DNA of 49,405 nt, from the NCBI RefSeq assembly GCF_003602005.1, contig NZ_QZWD01000022.1, positions 1 to 49,405 of the forward strand. The letters are read 5' to 3'. The position numbers and the translations under genes are program-made. Positions within the stretch are counted from its first letter, which is position 1; each line of letters begins with the position of its first letter. Positions 37,614 through 47,422 of this stretch are shown piece by piece. The DNA is from Salinisphaera sp. Q1T1-3 (lineage in GTDB: Bacteria > Pseudomonadota > Gammaproteobacteria > Nevskiales > Salinisphaeraceae). The notes beneath the pieces were generated by a model. The model was given only the letters and a program-made list of their open reading frames with translations, made no database searches and was not told the DNA's origin.

Positions 37614-37631
37614 CGGCCGCTGACGCGGCCG
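37614..37631. repeat. short hairpin upstream of the DUF3429 gene
   Basis: CGGCCGC-TGAC-GCGGCCG, a 7-bp stem with 4-nt loop and no U tract, between the end of the large uncharacterised gene and the DUF3429 gene (both minus strand). It may help to terminate the former. Confidence 0.4.
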
Positions 37632-37681
37632 ATACGACACCGTCAGAGGGGTCGGGCGCGGGCGCTCGCACGCCCAGCGGT

Positions 37682-39652
37682 TTACTGAAATGCCTCGCCC
37701 CAGCTCTGCTCGGCCAGAGCGACCGCTTGCAGGACCTCGGTTTCCGGTACGTTGTCCGGATCGCCTTTTTCCAGCGGATCGAAATGGTAGACGAATAACC
37801 GTGAGGCGAATTCGGTGAACGGCAGGCTCGCTTCCCCGTGATACTCGCCGTGGCCATGTGTCGAGGTGACCACGCCGAGCCCCCAGTCCTGCCCGCTGTC
37901 GTTGTTCGGGTTGAAGAAATAGACTCGCATCACGCCTTCGGGGTCGAGGGCGACCCGCAGGATCGTGATGGCATGACGGCCGATGTAGCGGCCGGCGCTG
38001 TCGGTGGCGGCAATCCCGGCCGGCTGAGGATGGATGACCGGCAGCCGGTTGTTGTATTCGGGGTGATAGCTGGCATAGAACTGCCGCACGAAATCGGCGT
38101 GGGCCACGATGCGGTCGGTCATGGGATCGGCGACCACGCGGAATCCCTGGCCGACCCACCAGCCGTAGAACTCGGGGTGTATCCAGCGATGCAGATCGTC
38201 GTCGCGTTCGCCGCACAGGCGACCCATCTCGATATAGATCCGGTCGAGATGCGGGACCAGGATCATCGATACCGGATCGACATCCAGCGGCCGGCGCTTG
38301 GCCAGCCCGGCGGCCAGGCCCTTCGACGAGATCGTTTCGCCCTCGAATCGAAACAGGATCTCGTCGTCCCGGGCAGCCCAGGTCAGAAGCTGGAGCAGGT
38401 AATCCGGATCGTTGGCGGCCCACATCGAGACGCCGATCACCGACTGGCAGGTCGGATTGTTACCCTGGCCGACGCCGAGCGGCTGACCGAGCAACGACAG
38501 CACGCCGGCCAGCAGGAAGACACGCGGGGCCAGGGCATCGCCGAAGGCCGCGCGCAGCGTGCTCCGGGTATCCTCCGACAGCGGCAGTTGTATCTGACGC
38601 CAAAGCCCGGCCGCGACCGGTTCGCTATAGAGCACGCCGCGCTCGAGCAGACACGCCAGACCGTAGATTGCCTGCGCCGTTTCGGCGTAGATGCATTCCG
38701 TGATCAGCGCGTAGACGAGCTGGGCATAACAGCCCAGCGCATCGCGCCCGGTGCTGGACAGCCCGAGCGCTGCCGGAATGAGGGTCTTGCCAGCGTCATC
38801 GAGTGACAGCAGATGACGCAGAAAGATGGCGTGATAGTCCGACACCAGCCCCGTGGCGTGCATCGCCTCGGCGAATCCGGCGGCCTCGTCGGCCAGCGCG
38901 CCCGGCTGCATGTCGGCCAGTCGGTCGTTGTAGACCGACAGGCCCGGGTCCTCGCGGCATCCCGGGGTGGGCGAGAACAAGCTGTCGACGAGGGCGGCGG
39001 CTCGGCTGTTCTCGGTATCCAGCAGACGATCGTACAAACAGTGGGCGATCTGGATCACCATGCCGCGTGCTTGATCGACATCAATGGGCCGCTGGTCGAG
39101 GATGCGCCAGACCTCGGCGACCAGGCTGTCCAGAATGCTCTCGTAGCCCATCGTCGCCAGTTCGAAGGCGTAGAGCGATGCGACCGCGGGGCCGAGATCG
39201 TGACTGCGTTCGCGGTCGGCCTCGTTCAGGCGGCCGTCCATGAGGTCCAGATTCAAGGCCATGACCTGGGTCATGAATTGATGCGCGCGTCGGGCGGTGA
39301 TCCGGGGATGCTTGTAGTCGCCCTTGGCGACGGCCAACAGACGCAACTGACTCAGGGCCTCGATGGTCGTGGTCTGCCAGTCGCCGGTCCGCAGCGAGAT
39401 CTTGGCGATATCCGCCTGCAGAATGACCGGTTCATTCCAGTCGGTACCGGCGAACACGCCGGCCGATTCCAGACGGCGCACACGTTGATAAAGCAGATCG
39501 GGGCCGTCGGGCTCGGCCAGAACCGCGCAGGCCGCGGCCAGTACATTCGTATTCGGTGCGTCCGGATGCGCCTGGCGCATCTGGCCGAGTCCCATGATGG
39601 CCTCGTCGAGCTGGGCGACGGCGGGTCGGGCCTGCGGAGAAGTCGTGGACAT
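37682..39652 (-). CDS. large conserved protein of unknown function with a possible Cys-His-Asn hydrolase domain
   Basis: A 656-residue soluble protein without signal peptide or membrane helices that I cannot assign to a named family. Residues 1-390 are alpha-helical and repeat-like. The C-terminal part has conserved-looking blocks: GQGNNPTCQSVIGVSMW (Cys402), DVDPVSMILVPHLDRIY, WIHPEFYGWWVGQGF, GRHAITILRVALD (His560) and VYFFNPNNDSGQDWG (Asn581/583/584). The order Cys, His followed by hydrophobics, then Asn resembles papain-like cysteine peptidases or transglutaminases; this is inference. I use the ATG at 39652; a GTG at 39721 is in frame. Repeat R5 lies just upstream. Confidence 0.7.
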   Translation of the reverse strand: MSTTSPQARPAVAQLDEAIMGLGQMRQAHPDAPNTNVLAAACAVLAEPDGPDLLYQRVRRLESAGVFAGTDWNEPVILQADIAKISLRTGDWQTTTIEALSQLRLLAVAKGDYKHPRITARRAHQFMTQVMALNLDLMDGRLNEADRERSHDLGPAVASLYAFELATMGYESILDSLVAEVWRILDQRPIDVDQARGMVIQIAHCLYDRLLDTENSRAAALVDSLFSPTPGCREDPGLSVYNDRLADMQPGALADEAAGFAEAMHATGLVSDYHAIFLRHLLSLDDAGKTLIPAALGLSSTGRDALGCYAQLVYALITECIYAETAQAIYGLACLLERGVLYSEPVAAGLWRQIQLPLSEDTRSTLRAAFGDALAPRVFLLAGVLSLLGQPLGVGQGNNPTCQSVIGVSMWAANDPDYLLQLLTWAARDDEILFRFEGETISSKGLAAGLAKRRPLDVDPVSMILVPHLDRIYIEMGRLCGERDDDLHRWIHPEFYGWWVGQGFRVVADPMTDRIVAHADFVRQFYASYHPEYNNRLPVIHPQPAGIAATDSAGRYIGRHAITILRVALDPEGVMRVYFFNPNNDSGQDWGLGVVTSTHGHGEYHGEASLPFTEFASRLFVYHFDPLEKGDPDNVPETEVLQAVALAEQSWGEAFQ

Positions 39653-39735
39653 GAACGATGCCGGGATCAAATGGTGCAATCGGCTCGATCCGTGCTCGCC
39701 GGTTGCACCGATAAGATACACGGATTGTCGTGGCC

Positions 39736-39913
39736 CTAGGGCGTGTCGTCACGAGAGAGGCAGGGGCAACCCGAAGAGCCAGCGGCCAGGCAACGACAGT
39801 CCGGCGTTATCGCGCGCTCACGTGGCTTGGCCACGCCAGACGCGCGATGCCCTGTCTTGTCGCCGCGTGGCCGCGGGAGCGACGGTCTATCTCGTGACGA
39901 CGATACGCCCTGG
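39736..39913. repeat. R5: inverted-repeat element, type B
   Basis: 178 bp with left end CTAGGGCGTGTCGTCACGAG and right end whose complement is CCAGGGCGTATCGTCGTCAC. Inside, a block containing CGCGATGCCCTGTCTTG is shared with R4 and, inverted, with R1. Located between the large uncharacterised gene and the TauE/SafE gene, upstream of the former and downstream of the latter. Confidence 0.75.
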
Positions 39914-39941
39914 GGAGATGTTGTGACGCGTCGGGTGCGGT

Positions 39942-40823
39942 TCAGGTATTCGACGAGGCCGGGGTGCGCCGTGCCTGACGATGCTGGCGCACGGCGGCGA
40001 GAACCAGCGTCGCCCACAGAGCGAGGCCGACGATGAGCACGCCGCGACTGATGTCGGCATCGAGACCGGCACTGTGCATCAGTGTCCGGGCGTTGGTCAT
40101 GATGATCGCGCCGCCGACCACGGCGGCCAGCACATCCGAGGGCAGATAACGCACCACGGCCGCAGCGACCGGGGCCGCCGCCAGCCCGCTCGCGGCGAAT
40201 ACGCCAACCCAGAGCCAGTTCACGCCGCCGATGCCCAACGTCAGCAGAAAGCCGAACGTACCCGCAATCGTGATCGCGAACTCGCTGGTATCGACCGAGC
40301 CGACGACCTTGCGTGGGTCCATCCGCTTCTGGGCCAGCAGCGTCGGAGTCGCGATCGGGCCCCAGCCCCCGCCGCCGATACTGTCGAAAAAGCCTGCCAC
40401 CAGCGACATCGGAACCAGCGTCCAGGACGACAACCGCCCGGGCCGCGGTTCGCGCCGCTGCGATAACAGATAGCGCGTGACCACGTAAAAGCCGAGGATC
40501 AGCAGAAAGCTCGCCACGAACGGACGCATCGCATCCCCGGGCAGGCTGGTCAGAAACACGGCGCCGGCGAACGCGCCGATGGCCCCGGGGCCCATCATGC
40601 GCTTGACGAGCCCTGTGTCGACGTTGCCGAACCGATAATGCGATACGCCCGAGGCTGCCGTCGTCGCCACCTCGGCCAGATGGATCGATGCCGAGGCCAC
40701 GGCCGGCGTGATGCCGATGGCCAGCAGGATCGAAGAGGAGGTCAGGCCGTAGCCCATGCCGATCGCGCCATCGACCAGTTGCGCGATGAAACCGGCGATG
40801 CCGAAAAGAACCAAGCGTTGCAT
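39942..40823 (-). CDS. TauE/SafE-family anion exporter
   Basis: A 293-residue inner-membrane protein with about eight helices and the two-fold pseudo-symmetry of COG0730. The N-terminal segment FGIAGFIAQLVDGAIGMGYG and the mid-protein VAGFFDSIGGGGWGPIATPT are the two related family motifs. Members export sulfite, sulfoacetate or related sulfonates; the substrate here is unknown. An AT-rich region (about 40885-40935) upstream probably holds the promoter. Confidence 0.88.
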   Translation of the reverse strand: MQRLVLFGIAGFIAQLVDGAIGMGYGLTSSSILLAIGITPAVASASIHLAEVATTAASGVSHYRFGNVDTGLVKRMMGPGAIGAFAGAVFLTSLPGDAMRPFVASFLLILGFYVVTRYLLSQRREPRPGRLSSWTLVPMSLVAGFFDSIGGGGWGPIATPTLLAQKRMDPRKVVGSVDTSEFAITIAGTFGFLLTLGIGGVNWLWVGVFAASGLAAAPVAAAVVRYLPSDVLAAVVGGAIIMTNARTLMHSAGLDADISRGVLIVGLALWATLVLAAVRQHRQARRTPASSNT

Positions 40824-40943
40824 GGCAAGAGCGCCCGAACCGGGCCCGGTGGAAATCGTCGAGCTAAGTTAACGAGGTCTGGTTCTAATAAAAAAGAATA
40901 AATAATATTCCGTTTATTGCTATAAAGAATATGACGTCGGCTC

Positions 40944-41597
40944 TCAGCGGGTTGCCAACCGAGCGCGCAGGTCAGCGTTCTCGGCCTCGAGTTCGGCGAT
41001 GCGTCGTTCGAGCTCGGCGACACGCGAGGCCGTGCCCGAGTCCGCTGCGGTATCGGATACGAGCGTATCCGGGTCGATGCGGCCACACAGTTGATGCGCG
41101 AATTCGGCTTCCTTGCGGCCGTGCCGCCGCGGCAACGTGACCAGTAGCGAGTTCTCGGGATCATCGGTTTCGATGAGGTCGGCGGCTGCCTCGGCCACGG
41201 CCTGATTGTCGGTGAATGTGTGCAGTCGGCCGGCGCGCGAACGTAGTTCACCCGGTGTGGCCGGGCCGCGCAGCAACAACAGCGTCACAATCGCGAACTG
41301 CGGCGCATCGACACGGATATCGGCGAAGCTCGAGGCGCCGAACAGCCGCTGTTTGTATTTCTCGACGCCGTTCTTGAAATTCTCTTCGATGTGAATCAGC
41401 CGTCGTTCGGCCAGGGCGCGGGCTGCCCGCTGGACTTCGATCCGGGTCAGGGACATGACCGGTTCACGCGAGGATTTCTGGTTGGCGGCGTTGGTCAGCG
41501 CATTCAGTGTCAGCGGATACTGGTCGGGCGTCGTGACGGATTTCTCCATCAGACAGCCCATGAGGCGGGCTTCGGTCGCGGTCAGTTCGGGCAGCAT
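40944..41597 (-). CDS. yceH: YceH family (DUF480) protein
   Basis: A 217-residue protein aligned with E. coli YceH from its first residues (LTATEARLMGCLMEKSVTTP, TRIEVQRAARALAERRLI, LLLRGPATPGELRSRAGRLH). The fold is two winged helices; a DNA-related role is assumed but unproven. The last 27 residues are a leucine-heptad coiled coil (VAELERRIAELEAENADLRA). The ATG at 41597 matches the family start better than a GTG at 41612. R6 lies immediately upstream, between yceH and sbcB. Confidence 0.9.
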   Translation of the reverse strand: MLPELTATEARLMGCLMEKSVTTPDQYPLTLNALTNAANQKSSREPVMSLTRIEVQRAARALAERRLIHIEENFKNGVEKYKQRLFGASSFADIRVDAPQFAIVTLLLLRGPATPGELRSRAGRLHTFTDNQAVAEAAADLIETDDPENSLLVTLPRRHGRKEAEFAHQLCGRIDPDTLVSDTAADSGTASRVAELERRIAELEAENADLRARLATR

Positions 41598-41630
41598 GGC
41601 AGGCGGCAGCACAAGGGATTTGTCCCCATT

Positions 41631-41704
41631 CTAGGCCTTTGTCACCACAAGATAGACATCGGCACGGCGTTGCCGAGTGGCGCCGACTCGCACCAAACGC
41701 CTAG
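41631..41704. repeat. R6: mini CTAG-bounded element
   Basis: 74 bp from CTAGGCCTTTGTCACCAC at the left to CACCAAACGCCTAG at the right. The ends are imperfectly inverted (CTAGGCcTTTG / CTAGGCgTTTG). Its right CTAG supplies the sbcB stop codon. Membership in the family rests on the CTAG boundaries, the GTCACCAC resemblance to type B ends and the position, so it is tentative. Confidence 0.45.
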
Positions 41705-43155
41705 AGCTGGCGACGCTGACGGTCGCCCCAGGCCTTGAGATCCAGCAACAGCTGTAGTCGGGCCGGGTCGCTGCCCACGCGTTCCATGAGGGTCGCGACG
41801 GTTTCGTCGTATTCATCCAGCGTCAGACCACCGTCGGGGGCGAATTCCAGCCGCTTGGCGACCCAGTTGCGCCAGTCATCGCGTTCGGCATCGGCCAGCG
41901 ACGCCGGATAATGACGCGCCCGATAACGAAACAGCAGCTCGTTGAGGCGGTTGTCAGCGAAGACGATGTGGCCGTCGGCCAGCGCTTCGGGGCTGGCCGT
42001 GTGGACCTGGCGCGCCTTGTCGCGATCCGCATTGTCGATGAAGCCGTCGTACAGGCCGGCCTCGACGTCCGAGGCGTTGTCGAACACGCGGGCCTCGAAC
42101 ACGGCCGTGGCCTTGGCTGCGACTTCGCTCATCCGGTCGTGAATCGCCTTCCAGTGACGACGACAGGTATTGATATCCAGGTTCAGGCGCGCCGCTTCGG
42201 ACTCGCGCATCATTTCGAACGGTGCGAGCACCGGGCACTTGTTCACGTGTACGCCCTTGAGCGCAATGCGGGGCGTATCGTCGGGCAGATCTTCGCTAGG
42301 CGTGAACAGGCGGTCGAAGATTTCGTCCGGCGCCAGTTCGAGCAATGGCTCGGGATCGCTGCGCAGATCGTAGGTGATGATGCAGTTGCGATTGACCGGA
42401 TGCCGGGCGATCGGCATCACGGGCGACAGGCAGCCGTTGGCTGCCGGGAACTTCGACGAGGCGTGCAGGGCCGGCTTGTGAGTATCGAGATCGAGCAGCG
42501 CCGCCGCGCTGGCCTTGTCGCGATGCGTGACGACCCATTCGAACAGGCGTGGCTGATGCTCCCGGATCAGGCGGGCCAGGGCAATGGTGGCATGCACGTC
42601 GGACAGCGCATCGTGGGCCCTTTCCTGGGCAAGACCGTTGGCCGCGGCCAGGTCTTCGAGCCGGAAGCTCGGGGCACCGTCCTCGCGCTGCGGCCATTGG
42701 ATGCCGTCGGGACGAAGTGCATAGGTCAGGCGGACCATGTTGATCACGTCCCAGCGCGAGCAGCCGTTCTTGTATTCGCGCTCGTAGGGATCGAAGAAGT
42801 TGCGCCAGAGCGTGTGACGCGTGACCTCATCGTCGAAGGCCAGATTGTTGTAACCCACGCTGCAGGTGCCGGGGCGCGCCATTTCCGAGACGATGGCCGC
42901 GATGAATTCGGGCTCGGGCACGCCGTGTTCGAGCGCATGCTGCGGTGTGATGCCGGTGATCAGCGTGGCTTCTGGATGCCCGAGCATGTCCGATGGCGGC
43001 TGACAGTACAGCGTGAGCGGCTCGCCGATGATGTTGAAGTCGGCGTCTGTGCGGATACCGGCGAACTGGGCCGGCTTGTCGCGCTTGGGATCGGCGCCGA
43101 AGGTCTCGTAGTCGTGCCAGAAATAACTGAAACGATCGTCGTTCTGTCGGCTCAT
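41701..43155 (-). CDS. sbcB: exodeoxyribonuclease I
   Basis: A 484-residue 3'-5' single-strand exonuclease of the DnaQ superfamily. ExoI is FWHDYETFGADPKRDKPAQF with the catalytic Asp and Glu; NNLAFDDEVTR is Exo II; ERAHDALSDVHATIALARLI is Exo III. The SH3-like and helical C-terminal regions typical of ExoI follow. It removes 3' overhangs in recombination and mismatch repair. The start overlaps the yheS stop in ATGA, so the two are co-translated. Its TAG stop is the CTAG of R6. Confidence 0.95.
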   Translation of the reverse strand: MSRQNDDRFSYFWHDYETFGADPKRDKPAQFAGIRTDADFNIIGEPLTLYCQPPSDMLGHPEATLITGITPQHALEHGVPEPEFIAAIVSEMARPGTCSVGYNNLAFDDEVTRHTLWRNFFDPYEREYKNGCSRWDVINMVRLTYALRPDGIQWPQREDGAPSFRLEDLAAANGLAQERAHDALSDVHATIALARLIREHQPRLFEWVVTHRDKASAAALLDLDTHKPALHASSKFPAANGCLSPVMPIARHPVNRNCIITYDLRSDPEPLLELAPDEIFDRLFTPSEDLPDDTPRIALKGVHVNKCPVLAPFEMMRESEAARLNLDINTCRRHWKAIHDRMSEVAAKATAVFEARVFDNASDVEAGLYDGFIDNADRDKARQVHTASPEALADGHIVFADNRLNELLFRYRARHYPASLADAERDDWRNWVAKRLEFAPDGGLTLDEYDETVATLMERVGSDPARLQLLLDLKAWGDRQRRQL

Positions 43156-45059
43156 GCCGGGCTCGCTTGCGCCGACAGGTTGTCGAGCTGCTCGGCGGCG
43201 TCCATCCACCGGGCCTCGGCGTCCTCGAGTTGGCGTGCAAGCGTGTCGCGCTCGCTGGTTACGCGTGCTGCCTCCGCCGGATTGGAGTAGACGCTGGCCT
43301 TGCCGAGTTCGGCGTCGAGCGCTTCGATCTTCCGACTGAGACGGTTCATTTCCTCTTCGGCCTTTTTCAACGCGTTGCGCAGCGGTTTCTCGCGCGCGCG
43401 CTGGTCGGCGGCGTGACGTCCGCTACCGGATTTCTTGCGTGACGCGTCGGGCTTGTCCGCGCCCTTGGCCTTGCTGCCTTCGCGGGCGTTGTTCTGGCGC
43501 GACAGCCACTTGGCGTAGTCGTCCAGGTCGCCGTCGAAGGGTTCGAGCGCCCCGTCGGCCACGCGCCAGAGCTGATCGCAGGTCGCATCGATCAAATGAC
43601 GATCATGCGCGATCATGACGACAGCGCCGGTATAGCCGGCCAGCGCGGTTTCCAGGGCATGGCGCATGTCGAGATCGAGATGGTTGGTCGGCTCGTCCAG
43701 CAGCAGCAGGTTGGGGCGGGCGTGCACGACGAGCGCCAACGCCAGGCGGGCTTTTTCGCCGCCGGAAAACGGGGCGATCGGCTCCAGGGCCTTGTCGCCG
43801 GTGAAGTCGAAACCGCCGAGAAAATCGCGGATGTGCTGCTCGCTGGCCTTGGGATCCTGGCGCTGCAGGTGGGTGGCCGCACTCGCGGTGTCATCCAGGA
43901 CTTCCAGCTGATGCTGGGCGAAGTAGCCGACCTTCAGATACTTGTCGCGATGCACTTCGCCGTCCAGCGGTTCGAGCGCGCCGGCGAGCAGCTTCATGAC
44001 CGTGGACTTGCCGGCGCCGTTGCGCCCGAGAATCGCCAGACGATCGCCGGGCACGAGCCGGAGTTTGACGTCGCCGACCAGCGGCGTGTCGTCATAGCCG
44101 ACATCGGCATCGTTGACCCGCAGGATCGTCTCCGGCAGACGATCGGGCGCGAGAAACTGAAAAGAGAAGGGGGTATCCCAGTGGGCCGCCTCGACTTTTT
44201 CCATGCGCTCCATCTGCTTGAGCTTGGACTGAGCCTGTCGGGCCTTGGTGGCCTTGGCCCGGAATCTGTCGACGAAATGCTGAAGCTGGGCGAGCTGCTT
44301 CTGTTGATTCTCGTAGGCGGCCTGTTGCTGGACCTTGGCCTCGGCGCGCATGAGCTCGAAGGCAGAATAGTTGCCGGTATAGAGCGTGGCGCGGCCGTGT
44401 TCCAGATGCAGCGTGTGGGTGGCCAGTGCATCGAGGAAGTCACGGTCGTGCGAGATGATGACGAGCGTGGCCGGGTGAGCCGCCAGATAGTCCTGGAGCC
44501 AGAACACCGCGTCCATGTCGAGATGGTTCGTCGGCTCGTCGAGCAGCAGCAGATCGGCGCGATGCATCAGCGCAGCGGCCAGATTCAGTCGCACCCGCCA
44601 GCCGCCGGAGAAATCGTCGATCGGCGCCTCGTGCGCGGACGGCGCGAAACCCAGTCCGTGCAGAAGCCGGGCCGCCCGCGCCCGCGCGGCATAGCCGTCG
44701 ATTTCGGCCAGTCGGCCGTGCAATTCGGCCATTACGTTGCCGTCGCCCTCGGCTTCGGCTGTGGCCAGCTGCGTCTCGATGGCCCGCAATTCGGCGTCGC
44801 CGTCGAGCACGTATTCGATGGCGGGTTGGTCGCCGGATGGCGCGTGCTGGCGCACGGTGGCGATATCCAGATGGGCCGGGATTTCGATATCGCCGGCATC
44901 GGGCGACAGCTCACCGAGCATCATCGCCAGCAGACTGGACTTGCCGGTGCCGTTGGCGCCGACGATGCCCACGCGCTGGCCGGCCTGAATCCGCAGGTCC
45001 ACGTCCTCGAGGAGTTTCCGGGGCCCGCGACGGAGAGAGAGGTGCTTGAACGCGATCAT
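43152..45059 (-). CDS. yheS: ABC-F family ATPase YheS
   Basis: A 635-residue soluble protein with two ABC domains. Walker A motifs are GANGTGKSS and GRNGAGKST; signature motifs are FSGGWRVRLNLA and FSGGEKARLALA; Walker B regions are LLLLDEPTNHLD in both. The inter-domain linker carries DRFRAKATKARQAQSKLKQM, typical of ABC-F ribosome-associated factors, and the C-terminus is a coiled coil (LRNALKKAEEEMNRLSRKIE). It probably acts on the ribosomal E site. The ATG at 45059 matches E. coli YheS (MIVFSSL). sbcB overlaps its end; mini-element R7 lies upstream. Confidence 0.93.
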   Translation of the reverse strand: MIAFKHLSLRRGPRKLLEDVDLRIQAGQRVGIVGANGTGKSSLLAMMLGELSPDAGDIEIPAHLDIATVRQHAPSGDQPAIEYVLDGDAELRAIETQLATAEAEGDGNVMAELHGRLAEIDGYAARARAARLLHGLGFAPSAHEAPIDDFSGGWRVRLNLAAALMHRADLLLLDEPTNHLDMDAVFWLQDYLAAHPATLVIISHDRDFLDALATHTLHLEHGRATLYTGNYSAFELMRAEAKVQQQAAYENQQKQLAQLQHFVDRFRAKATKARQAQSKLKQMERMEKVEAAHWDTPFSFQFLAPDRLPETILRVNDADVGYDDTPLVGDVKLRLVPGDRLAILGRNGAGKSTVMKLLAGALEPLDGEVHRDKYLKVGYFAQHQLEVLDDTASAATHLQRQDPKASEQHIRDFLGGFDFTGDKALEPIAPFSGGEKARLALALVVHARPNLLLLDEPTNHLDLDMRHALETALAGYTGAVVMIAHDRHLIDATCDQLWRVADGALEPFDGDLDDYAKWLSRQNNAREGSKAKGADKPDASRKKSGSGRHAADQRAREKPLRNALKKAEEEMNRLSRKIEALDAELGKASVYSNPAEAARVTSERDTLARQLEDAEARWMDAAEQLDNLSAQASPA

Positions 45060-45106
45060 GGCGTCATTGTAAAGCAAGGCCGGCGCGCGAACGGGGGATA
45101 CCGTGC

Positions 45107-45168
45107 CATGGCCTGTGGATGTTTCGTACGAGCGCCGCGTTGGCGCCCGCACGAAACCTCAACAGGTC

Positions 45169-45172
<4 letters not shown>
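45107..45172. repeat. R7: mini type A element forming one hairpin
   Basis: 66 bp, essentially the two type A ends joined: GGCCTGTGGATGTTTCGTAC at the left and GCACGAAACCTCAACAGGTC at the right, with about 23 of 27 positions pairing around GCGCC. The left boundary reads CATG instead of CTAG; the right CTAG supplies the rhlE stop codon. As RNA it would be a long hairpin between rhlE and yheS. Confidence 0.8.
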
Positions 45173-46593
<1,421 letters not shown>

Positions 46594-46692
46594 GTTGTAT
46601 CCTGATCGGTGGGGTGCCGGGCGTACAACAGCGTCGTGAAGACGTGGCGGCCGGCGGAATGAGGTCGCCGCGAAACGCTGGCGACACCACGT

Positions 46693-46721
46693 ATTATAGC
46701 GGTATTGGCGGTCGCTGTAAT
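46693..46721 (-). promoter_or_regulatory. rhlE promoter candidate
   Basis: On the minus strand a consensus TATAAT (46698-46693) is preceded at 17 bp by ATTACA (46721-46716). It would give a leader of about 90 nt before the rhlE start codon. Confidence 0.55.
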
Positions 46722-46782
46722 GGCATCGCCCGCATCCGCACTATGGCAGAGTGGTGCCTTGTTCCCCAGCTGGCTGAAATCA

Positions 46783-47301
46783 ATGGCCGACGTGGCGTTC
46801 AAGCCGCTGCATATCGCCGTGCTCACGGTCTCCGACACGCGTACCGACGACACGGACAAGTCCGGCGGGGTACTGGCCGAGCGCATCCAGGCCGCCGGCC
46901 ATGTGCTGCACGACAAGCGGATCTGCCGCGACGACATCTATGCGTTGCGCGCCCTGGTGTCCGGATGGATCGCGGACGTTGCACCGGCGGTGGTGATCAC
47001 CACTGGTGGCACGGGGCTGACCGGGCGTGATGTCACGCCGCAGGCGCTGTCCGTGTTGTTCGACCGGCAGATCGACGGTTTCGGCGAAATGTTTCGCTGG
47101 CTGTCCTACGCAGACATTGGCACCTCCACGTTGCAATCCCGGGCGCTCGCCGGTGTGGCCAACGGCACGTTCATCTTCTGCCTGCCGGGGTCATCCGGGG
47201 CCGTGGCCGACGCCTGGGACAGGCTCATTGCCGCACAGCTGGATGCCCGGACCCGACCCTGCAATCTGGTCGAACTGTTGCCTCGCCTGACCGAACGCTG
47301 A
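46783..47301 (+). CDS. moaB: molybdenum cofactor biosynthesis protein MoaB
   Basis: A 172-residue MoaB/Mog-fold protein. LHIAVLTVSDTRT at the N-terminus and ITTGGTGLTGRDVTPQAL carry the molybdopterin-binding motifs; FCLPGSSGAVADAW near the end is the second conserved loop. It adenylates or binds molybdopterin in Moco synthesis. The ATG at 46783 begins the conserved region; an upstream in-frame start at 46705 overlaps the rhlE promoter region. No other Moco gene is nearby. It is divergent from rhlE. Confidence 0.92.
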   Translation: MADVAFKPLHIAVLTVSDTRTDDTDKSGGVLAERIQAAGHVLHDKRICRDDIYALRALVSGWIADVAPAVVITTGGTGLTGRDVTPQALSVLFDRQIDGFGEMFRWLSYADIGTSTLQSRALAGVANGTFIFCLPGSSGAVADAWDRLIAAQLDARTRPCNLVELLPRLTER

Positions 47302-47422
47302 GCGTCGCCGGCCGTCAGGCGGGACCGCGAGCGCCTGCCTTGAACGAAAGACGCATAGGGGCGCATGCCACTGCCGGCTAACATCGTCATCCGAGCCGAT
47401 CAGCAAGCCACAGGGGGCGAAG

